From contig JAHEZG010000222.1 in assembly GCA_023251195.1 (NCBI GenBank), positions 1 to 6,570 on the forward strand: a stretch of DNA of 6,570 bases, read 5' to 3'. A program made the position numbers and the translations under genes. Numbering within the stretch: the stretch's first letter is position 1; every line of letters begins with the position of its first letter. The DNA is from Chitinophagaceae bacterium (GTDB lineage Bacteria; Bacteroidota; Bacteroidia; Chitinophagales; UBA10324). Shown in pieces: positions 1 through 6,047 of this stretch. Below the pieces are notes generated by a model that searched no databases, was not told the origin of the DNA, and was given only the letters and a program-made list of their open reading frames with translations.

Positions 1-213
1 CATGAGGTGCCACTCAACTTCAGTATGTGTAAGTTTAAAATCAGGATGGATTTTAAGGCATGCCTCACAAATTATTTCCAGCGATTTTACAAATGCCTTT
101 TTAATTCGAAGACTGCTATAGAATTCTTCCGCTGAAACCGTTTTCATTTCATCTTCCAGATAAATACACTCATCTGAAATATGTTGCAACAATTCAAGCT
201 GCAATGGATACAT
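1..213 (-). CDS. HEPN-domain (DUF86/HepT-like) putative toxin RNase, 3' part cut by window edge
   Basis: The frame is open from an ATG at 213-211 to the left edge and gives the first 71 residues. It starts MYPLQLELL and has the helical pattern of DUF86/HepT proteins: a tyrosine/acid-rich first helix, then 'RIKKAFVKSLEIICEACLKI' (family form: R-AF-RSLEIIGEAAKK-), then 'HTEVEWHLM', which in the family leads straight into the M-RD-LIHHYF region. That region, with the catalytic R-X4-H motif, lies outside the window, so toxin activity cannot be judged. HepT proteins are HEPN ribonucleases that are neutralised by a partner MNT protein, which adenylylates a tyrosine near the active site. The gene starts 20 bases inside the MNT gene upstream, the tight arrangement expected of such a pair. 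The family call is firm; toxin function is inferred from family and context. Confidence 0.8.
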   Translation of the reverse strand, partial: MYPLQLELLQHISDECIYLEDEMKTVSAEEFYSSLRIKKAFVKSLEIICEACLKIHPDFKLTHTEVEWHLM

Positions 214-502
214 ATTCAGCAGTAGTTAATATTTTAGGACCAAGATAAGGGCTTAACGACGCCCTTGTAATAAGTTCTACTTTTCTGCCAGTAATGCTTT
301 CAAGGAAATCGCCAAGCCCAACCAAATTGCGAAGTGATTTTTCGCCCTTTTTAAAATCAACTATAAAATCAATATCACTCTTTTCATTTGCTTCATCGCG
401 AACAAACGATCCGAAAACACCCAATTGAATAACACCGAATTTGTTAATCTCGCTACGATGCTTTTTTAATAATTCGATGAGTTCAGATTTAGAATTTATC
501 AT
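194..502 (-). CDS. Minimal nucleotidyltransferase (MNT), MntA-like antitoxin
   Basis: A complete 102-residue protein of the small nucleotidyltransferase-domain family (MNT, DNA polymerase beta fold). The diagnostic GSX10DXD signature is intact: G31-S32, then D43-I-D45. A likely third acidic residue, E76, lies in 'KVELITR', the usual place for the third metal ligand. Nothing follows the catalytic domain, as is normal for MNTs of about 100 residues. In MntA-HepT pairs this protein transfers AMP to the HEPN toxin and blocks its RNase activity. Here it is the upstream gene, its last 20 bases overlap the HEPN gene, and the two are surely co-transcribed. It starts at ATG 502-500, with a purine-rich AAAGGAAAAAA stretch 6-16 bases upstream. 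A matching promoter lies just ahead (521-554). Antitoxin role is by analogy; nucleotidyltransferase fold is clear. Confidence 0.87.
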   Translation of the reverse strand: MINSKSELIELLKKHRSEINKFGVIQLGVFGSFVRDEANEKSDIDFIVDFKKGEKSLRNLVGLGDFLESITGRKVELITRASLSPYLGPKILTTAEYVSIAA

Positions 503-520
503 GTTGAATTTTTTCCTTTA

Positions 521-554
521 CAAATTTATAATTAATTCCGTCATTGCTCTACAA
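521..554 (-). promoter_or_regulatory. Putative Bacteroidota-type promoter of the MNT/HEPN pair
   Basis: Read on the minus strand there is TTG (554-552), a 23-base spacer and TAAATTTG (528-521), a perfect fit to the TAnnTTTG -7 box. The spacer is at the long end of the range reported for Flavobacterium promoters. Transcription would start about 7 bases further on, leaving a leader of roughly 10 bases before the ATG at 502. The -33 element lies across the stop codon of the Fe-S oxidoreductase gene (549-551), so the pair could be expressed independently of that gene. This is a motif match only. Confidence 0.5.
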
Positions 555-2633
555 TTCATTCGCCTCCGCAATCAACTCCGCAATATCCTTCACTTTAATA
601 TTCTCCTCCTGATTTTTTTGTTTGATGCCGTCATCAAGCATGGTCATGCAGAACGGGCAACCGACTGCAACAATGCCTGCTCCGGTTTCCATAATCTGTT
701 CGGTGCGCTCCACACTTACCCGTTTGTTGCCGGGGCTTTCTTCTTTAAACACCTGCGCACCGCCGCCGCCGCAACACAACCCGTTGGTCTTGCATTTTTT
801 CATTTCGCGCAAATCCGCTTTAAACGATTCAATCACTTGCCGTGGTGCTTCATACACCTCATTCGCGCGACCGAGATAACAACTATCGTGGAAGGTGATT
901 GCTTTTCCTTTCAGCGGATTGTCTTCCTTCATCACTAATTTTCCTTCAGCAATTAATGTTTGTAAAAACGAAGAGTGGTGTAACACTTCATAATTTCCAC
1001 CGAGCGCAGGATACTCGTTCTTCAATGTATTGAAACAATGCGGGCACGCAGTCACAATTTTTTTCACGCCGTAATTATTCAGCGTGGTGATATTCTGCAT
1101 TGCCTGCATCTGCGCCAGAAACTCATTGCCTGCTCGCTTTGCCGGATCGCCGGTACAGGTTTCTTCCAAACCAAGAACAGCAAATTTTATTTTAGTGTCG
1201 TTCAGAATTTTTGCGAATGAACGAATCACTCCTTTGTATCTGTCATCAAAACTTCCGGCACAACCAATCCAGAAAAGTATTTCTGCCTCCTCTCCTTTTG
1301 CAACTACATCAGCAAGCATTGGAATATCCAAACCTTCTGCCCACAACATCCGGTCGCTTGGCGAAAATTTCCAGGGCGCTCCGTTGTTTTCAATATTGCT
1401 CATCATGCCTGTTAGTTCTGTCGGCGCTTTCGATTCTTCCATCACTAAGTTGCGGCGCAAATCAATGATGATACTGAGCGGATCAATCAGCACCGGACAT
1501 TCTTCCACACATGCATTGCAACTGGTGCAAGCCCATAATTCTTCTTCGGTGATATAATTTCCAAGTAAAGATTTTCCATCCGTGAAATCAATGCCGTTCT
1601 TGTCAATGTTTCTTCCAACTTCTTCCAATCTGTCACGGGTGTCCATCATAATTTTCCTCGGTGAAAGAAGCTTACCTGTAATGTTTGCCGGACATGCAGA
1701 AGTGCAGCGACCGCATTCGGTACACGAGTAAGCATCCATCAATTGTTTCCAATTCAAATCGAAAACATCCTTCGCCCCAAATTTTCCGGGATTCGGATCA
1801 GGTGTAACAGTTGCGTTTGGATCCAACATCAGTTTCACTTCATTGGTAACTGAAGCGAGCGAAGTGAATTCTCCTTTCGCAGTCAGCTTTGTATACCACA
1901 CATTCGGGAAAGCAAGAAGTATGTGAAAGTGTTTCGACCAGATGATGTAATTCAGAAAAAAGAAAACACCAATGATGTGTCCCCACCAACAGAAGCGCTC
2001 AATCATTTCAAGCGATTCGCTGGAGAATGAATTTAACAGCGGAGAAAGAAAATCTGAAATGGGAAATAATCCCGCAGAAAAATAATGCGAATAATTTCTG
2101 GACTGAAGAACAGCATCGCTCCCGTTCATGGTAAGAAATAAAGTCATCAGAATAATTTCTGTAAAAAGAATAATTGTGGCATCGGTGCGTGGCCACTTGG
2201 TCATTTCTTTATTCCAGAATCTTGGAATACGAGCAATGTATCTTCTGCATAAAAAAATCACACAACCTGCTAGAACTAAAAACGCAAGCACTTCAAATCC
2301 AGCAATTATAAAATTGTAAAAGCCCTCAGGCAGATATTGAGCAAGCACGCGATGTGTTCCGAAAATTCCATCAGTTACAATTTCCAATAACTCCACATTG
2401 ATAATGACGAAGCCGACATAAACAAACAAGTGTAATAGGGCCGGAAACGGTCGCTTAAACATTTTCTTCTGCCCGAAAGCAACGAGAATCATTTGCTTCC
2501 ACCGCTCACCTTTGCGATCGTTGATTTTTATATCTCTTCCCAGATTAATGTTGCGTATGACCATTCGAACATTAATGGTAAACATGGCCACCGCACCGAT
2601 AAAGAGCAGTGTAAAAATTATTTGTGAAATCAT
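549..2633 (-). CDS. Membrane Fe-S oxidoreductase with NarI-like, 2x[4Fe-4S] and two CCG domains (EMO/EtfD-like ETF:menaquinone oxidoreductase)
   Basis: A complete protein of 694 residues. Residues 1-250 carry about five hydrophobic segments (near 1-24, 64-84, 105-130, 151-169, 215-243) with histidines H68, H219, H235 and H237 placed like haem ligands in NarI-type cytochrome b subunits. A soluble part follows with two ferredoxin motifs, CTECGRCTSACP (C304, C307, C310, C314) and CTSCNACVEECP (C369, C372, C375, C379). Next come two CCG domains of the DUF224/HdrD type: one with C458, a variant CTGDP (C493) and ACPHC (C530, C533), one with C585, CCGGGG (C620, C621) and GCPFC (C659, C662). This architecture matches electron-transfer-flavoprotein:menaquinone oxidoreductases (EMO, mycobacterial EtfD), which pass electrons from acyl-CoA dehydrogenases through ETF to the quinone pool. 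EtfAB genes are not in the window, so substrate is inferred; another HdrD-like membrane oxidoreductase is possible. The ATG at 2633 is kept because a hydrophobic segment begins at once. Confidence 0.88.
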   Translation of the reverse strand: MISQIIFTLLFIGAVAMFTINVRMVIRNINLGRDIKINDRKGERWKQMILVAFGQKKMFKRPFPALLHLFVYVGFVIINVELLEIVTDGIFGTHRVLAQYLPEGFYNFIIAGFEVLAFLVLAGCVIFLCRRYIARIPRFWNKEMTKWPRTDATIILFTEIILMTLFLTMNGSDAVLQSRNYSHYFSAGLFPISDFLSPLLNSFSSESLEMIERFCWWGHIIGVFFFLNYIIWSKHFHILLAFPNVWYTKLTAKGEFTSLASVTNEVKLMLDPNATVTPDPNPGKFGAKDVFDLNWKQLMDAYSCTECGRCTSACPANITGKLLSPRKIMMDTRDRLEEVGRNIDKNGIDFTDGKSLLGNYITEEELWACTSCNACVEECPVLIDPLSIIIDLRRNLVMEESKAPTELTGMMSNIENNGAPWKFSPSDRMLWAEGLDIPMLADVVAKGEEAEILFWIGCAGSFDDRYKGVIRSFAKILNDTKIKFAVLGLEETCTGDPAKRAGNEFLAQMQAMQNITTLNNYGVKKIVTACPHCFNTLKNEYPALGGNYEVLHHSSFLQTLIAEGKLVMKEDNPLKGKAITFHDSCYLGRANEVYEAPRQVIESFKADLREMKKCKTNGLCCGGGGAQVFKEESPGNKRVSVERTEQIMETGAGIVAVGCPFCMTMLDDGIKQKNQEENIKVKDIAELIAEANEL

Positions 2634-2648
2634 TCAATAACTATTTAC

Positions 2649-2717
2649 AGTGCGAAACTAAAAGGAGAAAGTAAATGTGGAATGAAATTTTTTTATCATG
2701 GTACAAAGTTTCGTACT
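2649..2717. repeat. 11-base inverted repeat in the divergent spacer, possible operator
   Basis: AGTGCGAAACT at 2649-2659 and AGTTTCGTACT at 2707-2717 are reverse complements at 10 of 11 positions, separated by 47 bases. The right copy lies partly in a local imperfect palindrome, GTAC-AAAGTTTC-GTAC at 2701-2716. The pair sits 16-84 bases ahead of the Fe-S oxidoreductase start, where a regulator could bind. The spacing is too long for a simple hairpin. No regulator gene is in the window; chance cannot be excluded. Confidence 0.3.
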
Positions 2718-2797
2718 AAAGTTATGTGATGCGCGATTGAAATGAAGAATGCAATTAATTTTCATTAGTCACTCCATTAAATTTCTGTTTGCAACTA

Positions 2798-2830
2798 TTG
2801 CTATTTACTTCGTAATGAAGCCTAATTTTA
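2798..2830 (+). promoter_or_regulatory. Weak promoter candidate for the subtilase gene
   Basis: TTG (2798-2800), a 22-base spacer and TAATTTTA (2823-2830), one mismatch from the Bacteroidota -7 box TAnnTTTG. A start near 2837 would leave a leader of about 20 bases before the ATG at 2858. In DNA this AT-rich such matches are not rare, so position relative to the gene is the main support. Confidence 0.3.
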
Positions 2831-2857
2831 TTTCAGAAAATTTTTAATTCCATACAC

Positions 2858-4540
2858 ATGACAAAAAGATTTTTACTCTTCACAATTTTTGCTCTTACTA
2901 TTTCACAATTCGCAGTGGCACAGGAAACAGCCACAATGAATCTTGCACTCAGGCAATTTGCAAATCAAAATTCGGGCAGCATACAGCAATTGCAATTGTT
3001 GGTTCAGGGAAATGAAGCAGCAATTGCTACAGCCGTAAAACAATTGGGCGGAAATTTTAAATATGCGATACAAAATATTTCTGCGGTGACTTTGCCTGTC
3101 AATAAAATTTATGCGCTTGCTCAAACTTCAGGGGTAGAAAGAATTGAAGGCCGCCACGGAATCGGAAACACTTTGGATGATCAAACTGATATTCATGCTG
3201 ATATAACTCCGGTAAAACAAGGTCAATCTCCTTTGACACAAGGGTATGATGGCACTGATGTAGTGATTGGAATTATTGATACTGAAATTGACATTACGCA
3301 TCCTGATTTTAAAGATGCCGGCGGTAACACCCGCATTAAATATTTATGGTCGCAATTAGATACTGCAGGAGGAACCACTCCGGCACCATATAATTACGGA
3401 CAAGAATGGGATGCTGCTGTCATTGATGGTGGCTGCGCATATATTCCAACTATTTCGGCATTCGGACATGGCAGCGTGGTTACCGGTGCGGCTTGCGGCG
3501 ATCCTTCAAATACAATTTATCAGGGTGTTTCACCTAAAGCGGATATCATTTTTGTTGCTGCTGATTTAGGAACAAATTTTTTAAACAATACAGTTGATGC
3601 CATCAATTATATTTATACAAAGGCCGCCCTGCTTGGAAAACCATGTGTAATAAATGCAAGTGTTGGAACTTACAGCGGTTCGCATGACGGGCTCGATTTA
3701 CCAGCCATAGCCATTGATAATTTAATTTCTGCAGATAGCTCAAGGTCATTGGTGGCTGCAGCCGGCAACACAGGCAATCGTTTTTATCACTTACAATATG
3801 CAGTTGAAACCGATTCGGCTTTTACCTGGATGAAATATTTACCGGCCATTGGCGAGGTGTATTATGAATTGTATGCTTATAAAAGTCAGTTTGATAATGT
3901 TCAATTTTCAATAGGCGCCGATCTCACAAGCCCTTACACTTATTTAGGGCGAACTAATTATTATAACATTCTTACTGATTTTACATTTTCAGGCGGGTAT
4001 GCGCAGTTAATTGATACTCTTAAAACATGGAGCGGAACTGTGATAGGAACAGTTACGATTGATGCCGAAACAATTGATACTACTTATCATCTTGCATTTA
4101 CAATCAACACGACTAACACTGCTTATTACTACCGATTTATTTCAAAAGGTAATGGCGAGTTTGATATCTGGAGCCATCCGAATTACACCGGAACAAGTGA
4201 TATGATTAAGACAGTAAGCCTGCCGCCGGTAAGTCAGTTTCCTGATGTGGCGCGCTACCGAAGCCCTGATCAATTACAAACCATTGTCAGTAGTTTTCAA
4301 TGCAGTGATAAAGTTATTACAGTTGCCAATTTTAACAACAGGAATTTATGGACCGAGGTAACCGGCAATCCATATCAAACAACAGATACAGTTGGCGCAA
4401 GAGGTATTACCAGCAGCATAGGGCCAACGCGTGATGGACGAATGAAACCAGATATTACCGCCCCGGCAATAACACATTTGGTGCCTTGTTACAATCAATT
4501 CAATCCACATTTATTGCAGGTTCAAGTTACTGGAAAGTAA
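2858..4540 (+). CDS. Subtilase N-terminal fragment (signal peptide, propeptide, Asp/His part)
   Basis: The upstream piece of the broken protease, 560 residues as written. It begins with a signal peptide: MTKR, then a hydrophobic core ending in FAVAQ. Residues about 40-100 have the alternating pattern of I9-type propeptides, ending LAQTSGVERIEG, which would be removed on maturation. Several stretches recall the CspA-like branch of S8 peptidases, which carries a jelly-roll insertion between Asn and Ser: TRIKYLWSQLD, YNYGQEW, GVSPKADIIFV, LGKPCVINASVGTYSGSHDG. The insert here is rich in Tyr, Thr and Ile/Val and looks beta-stranded. The last residues after DITAP (536 onward) are out of frame and meaningless, ending at TAA 4538-4540. 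The ATG at 2858 is preferred because the signal peptide follows directly. Confidence 0.8.
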   Translation: MTKRFLLFTIFALTISQFAVAQETATMNLALRQFANQNSGSIQQLQLLVQGNEAAIATAVKQLGGNFKYAIQNISAVTLPVNKIYALAQTSGVERIEGRHGIGNTLDDQTDIHADITPVKQGQSPLTQGYDGTDVVIGIIDTEIDITHPDFKDAGGNTRIKYLWSQLDTAGGTTPAPYNYGQEWDAAVIDGGCAYIPTISAFGHGSVVTGAACGDPSNTIYQGVSPKADIIFVAADLGTNFLNNTVDAINYIYTKAALLGKPCVINASVGTYSGSHDGLDLPAIAIDNLISADSSRSLVAAAGNTGNRFYHLQYAVETDSAFTWMKYLPAIGEVYYELYAYKSQFDNVQFSIGADLTSPYTYLGRTNYYNILTDFTFSGGYAQLIDTLKTWSGTVIGTVTIDAETIDTTYHLAFTINTTNTAYYYRFISKGNGEFDIWSHPNYTGTSDMIKTVSLPPVSQFPDVARYRSPDQLQTIVSSFQCSDKVITVANFNNRNLWTEVTGNPYQTTDTVGARGITSSIGPTRDGRMKPDITAPAITHLVPCYNQFNPHLLQVQVTGK

Positions 4541-5112
4541 GTGCCGATAGCATGCACTTAATCGATGGCGGAACCAGCATGGCCGCACCGGTTGTTGCCG
4601 GCATCATTGCGCTGTACATGCAACGATATCCAACACTCGACTGGAAAGAAATAAAAGACGCGCTGCTTGCATCGGCCATTACAGATAGTTTTACAACCAC
4701 CAATATTCCTAATGTTGAATGGGGTTTTGGAAAAGTGGATGCATTTAATTTTTTACAAACACTGGTTGTATATGGCTGCACTGATTCCACTGCCTTAAAT
4801 TATAATCCACTGGCAAGTGATGATGATGGAAGTTGTGTTTACAATGGTGTTCCCTCTCTTGAAAACGAAAGTGGTTTTAGTGTGTATCCGAATCCTACAA
4901 CCGATTTTATTCATCTGGAGTGGTTCAACAGCGAGCATAAAAATTATTCAATTGAAGTAGTGAGCACTACAGGAAAAATACTGAATCATTTTTCTTCCGG
5001 AAAATCTTCCATTGCAAATTTTAATTGCAGCAATTATTCTTCAGGTGTATATTATTGTTTGTTAAAAGATGGAAAAACTATATTGGCGGTCAGAAAGTTT
5101 GTGAAATTATAA
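4486..5112 (+). CDS. Subtilase C-terminal fragment (Ser motif, Cys module, T9SS sorting domain)
   Basis: The downstream piece of the broken protease. The frame is open from before the lesion and the first usable start is a TTG at 4486, so independent translation is unlikely. It holds the catalytic serine in DGGTSMAAPVVAG and the helix that closes the subtilase fold (IIALYMQRYP...WKEIKDALLASA). A module with two cysteines follows (GCTDSTALNYNP...DDDGSC), of a kind that is common as a spacer in secreted Bacteroidota proteins. Its Asp-rich loop suggests Ca2+ binding, which is inference. The last 78 residues, from FSVYPNPTTDFIHLEW to VRKFVKL, are a type A T9SS C-terminal sorting domain. The stop codon TAA (5110-5112) touches the ATG of the next gene. 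Confidence 0.8.
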   Translation: MLQSIQSTFIAGSSYWKVSADSMHLIDGGTSMAAPVVAGIIALYMQRYPTLDWKEIKDALLASAITDSFTTTNIPNVEWGFGKVDAFNFLQTLVVYGCTDSTALNYNPLASDDDGSCVYNGVPSLENESGFSVYPNPTTDFIHLEWFNSEHKNYSIEVVSTTGKILNHFSSGKSSIANFNCSNYSSGVYYCLLKDGKTILAVRKFVKL

Positions 5113-5616
5113 ATGGATAAAAACCGCACCCTACTGCTCTCGGCTTCTGACATAAAGAAAAAGATTGAGCGGATCAGTTATGAAATTTTAGAAAACTGTG
5201 ATGAACAGGATGGAATTATACTGGCTGGAATAAAAGAAAGCGGATATAAACTCGCTGAAAAGTTATCGAAACAACTCAAAAAGTTTTCGGGCATTGCGGT
5301 TCGGTTGTGTTCAATTGCTATAGATAAAACAAAACCTACGCAGAGTAAAATTGAATGCAGCATTCCGGTGGAAGAGTTCAGAAACAAAACCGTAATTATA
5401 GTTGATGATGTGGCGCACACCGGCCGAACTCTATTTTATGCCATGAAACCCTTGATGGATGTGGAGCCAAAACAAGTGCAGGTAATGGTGCTCATTGATC
5501 GCAAGCACAAACAATTTCCTATTGTTGCCGATTATGTTGGCTTGCTGCTCTCAACAAATATGCAAGAGCATGTTACAGTTGAATTAGAAGATGTTGAAGC
5601 AGTTTATGTTAGTTGA
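5113..5616 (+). CDS. Phosphoribosyltransferase family protein, PyrR-like
   Basis: A type I phosphoribosyltransferase of 167 residues. The PRPP-binding signature is clear at 94-106, VIIVDDVAHTGRT, with the acidic pair D98-D99 and the TGRT loop. It resembles PyrR (VVLVDDVLYTGRT), as do GIILAGIKESG (34-44; PyrR GIKTRG, but with the arginine absent here), LIDRKHKQFPIVADYVG (127-143) and the C-terminal VELEDVEAVYV. Bacillus PyrR regulates pyr mRNA attenuation and has weak uracil phosphoribosyltransferase activity. No pyrimidine gene lies nearby, so the substrate here is unknown; proteins of this type are often simply named phosphoribosyltransferase in Bacteroidota and, from memory, tend to be near aroK as here. 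The ATG directly abuts the stop of the subtilase gene with no Shine-Dalgarno sequence, so translation may depend on re-initiation. An upstream frameshift could therefore affect its expression. Confidence 0.88.
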   Translation: MDKNRTLLLSASDIKKKIERISYEILENCDEQDGIILAGIKESGYKLAEKLSKQLKKFSGIAVRLCSIAIDKTKPTQSKIECSIPVEEFRNKTVIIVDDVAHTGRTLFYAMKPLMDVEPKQVQVMVLIDRKHKQFPIVADYVGLLLSTNMQEHVTVELEDVEAVYVS

Positions 5617-5699
5617 AACCTAAACCTATAAATGATAAATTATATCTGTTGAATAATTTATGCTAGCAATAATATTTATTTTATACTAATTTCTTCAGA
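5617..5699 (+). promoter_or_regulatory. AT-rich spacer with an AT-only inverted repeat and weak promoter candidate
   Basis: An 83-base spacer before the MmcQ/YjbR gene. TAAATTAT (5636-5643) and ATAATTTA (5653-5660) form a perfect 8-base inverted repeat with a 9-base loop. It has no GC pair and no T tract, so it is a poor terminator. A TTG at 5649-5651 followed after 21 bases by TATTTATT (5673-5680) is a weak Bacteroidota-like promoter (two mismatches in the -7 box). The next gene could instead be read from the upstream transcript. Confidence 0.25.
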
Positions 5700-6047
5700 A
5701 TGAATATTGAATTACTCCGTGAATATTGTTTATTAAAAAATTCAGTGGAAGAAACCACTCCGTTCGGGCCAGATGTTTTGGTCTTTAAGGTTTCAGGTAA
5801 AATGTTTTTGTTATTGCCACTTGCTACCGACCAATTGCAGTTCAATGTTAAATGCAATCCCGATTCAGCGCTTGAATTAAGAGAGCAATACAATTGTGTG
5901 AAGCCGGGCTATCACATGAACAAGCAGCATTGGAATACCATAATTGTGGATGGAACGGTTTCAACTAAAATTTTAAAAGAGTGGATAGATCATTCATATG
6001 ATTTGATCGTTGCAGGTTTGCCAAAGAAGAAAGGCAGTAGGCAGTAA
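5700..6047 (+). CDS. MmcQ/YjbR family protein
   Basis: A complete small protein of 115 residues, the usual family length. Family hallmarks are present in order: CLLKNSVEETTPFGPDVLVFKVSGKMF (10-36), the LQFNVKCNPDSALELREQY stretch (46-64), KPGYHMNKQHWNTI (68-81) and the C-terminal helix LKEWIDHSYDLIVAGLPKK (92-110). These proteins have a CyaY-like or double-wing fold and are annotated as DNA-binding on structural grounds; their actual role is not established. The start is the only ATG ahead of the conserved region; there is no clear ribosome binding site. The last four codons (G-S-R-Q) and the stop lie in a 7-base tandem repeat, so the natural C-terminus may have been altered by repeat growth. 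It follows the phosphoribosyltransferase on the same strand and faces aroK tail to tail. Confidence 0.9.
   Translation: MNIELLREYCLLKNSVEETTPFGPDVLVFKVSGKMFLLLPLATDQLQFNVKCNPDSALELREQYNCVKPGYHMNKQHWNTIIVDGTVSTKILKEWIDHSYDLIVAGLPKKKGSRQ

Larger units (their letters stand above)
2634..2857. other. Divergent intergenic spacer between Fe-S oxidoreductase and subtilase genes
   Basis: A 224-base AT-rich spacer between two divergent starts, with no convincing open frame or RNA gene. It must carry the promoters of both neighbours. A candidate for the plus strand is listed separately. For the minus strand I found TAnnTTTG-like boxes with one mismatch (TAACTTTA at 2724-2717, TAGTTTCG at 2660-2653), but none has a TTG at the right distance upstream. 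An inverted repeat in the half nearest the Fe-S gene is listed separately. Confidence 0.6.
2858..5112 (+). pseudogene. T9SS-secreted subtilase (S8 family), whole gene, frameshifted by one missing base
   Basis: Two overlapping frames join into one secreted serine protease of about 751 residues if one base is restored in the CCCC run at 4461-4464. The sequence then reads ...KPDITAPGNNTFGALLQS..., normal for the stretch before the subtilase Ser motif. The reconstructed order is signal peptide (1-22), I9-like propeptide (about 40-100), catalytic Asp141 (IGIIDTEID), His204 (FGHGSVVTG), oxyanion Asn304 (AAGNTG), an inserted beta-rich region (about 308-470), Ser574 (GGTSMAAP), a Cys-containing GCTD...DDGSC module (about 640-662) and a T9SS sorting domain (about 674-751). 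The product would be exported to the cell surface or medium to degrade protein. As written, neither half can be active: one lacks the Ser and sorting domain, the other lacks the signal peptide and Asp/His. Both halves are otherwise well conserved with no further lesions, so the shift is recent or a sequencing error. Confidence 0.85.

Noticed and set aside
441..938. Long plus-strand open frame opposite the Fe-S oxidoreductase gene
   Set aside because: It lies antisense to well-conserved coding sequence (CCG domain), has no recognisable domain and no start context; it is a shadow of the minus-strand gene. The same holds for plus-strand frames at 622-879, 1038-1220, 1084-1557, 1211-1468 and 2128-2319.
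2704..2724. Minus-strand -7 boxes (AAACTTTG, TAACTTTA) as the Fe-S oxidoreductase promoter
   Set aside because: Each has one mismatch to TAnnTTTG and none has a TTG 17-23 bases upstream; the nearest is 27 bases away from TAACTTTA.
2903..3124. Minus-strand open frame within the subtilase gene, and others at 4527-4790, 5178-5420 and 5681-5893
   Set aside because: Each is opposite a clearly conserved plus-strand protein and shows no domain of its own.
4458..4540. Programmed ribosomal frameshift in the subtilase gene
   Set aside because: The C-GCC-CCG context is not a standard slippery heptamer, I see no strong stem-loop or pseudoknot just downstream, and recoding is not known to me for this family. 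Mutation or sequencing error is simpler.
5113..5616. Calling the phosphoribosyltransferase pyrR, regulator of the pyr operon
   Set aside because: Similarity is limited to the PRTase core, the GIKTRG arginine is absent, and no pyr genes or attenuator-like leader are in the window.
5636..5660. Inverted repeat after the phosphoribosyltransferase as a transcription terminator
   Set aside because: The stem is eight A-T pairs only, with no GC clamp and no T tract after it; it would be very unstable.
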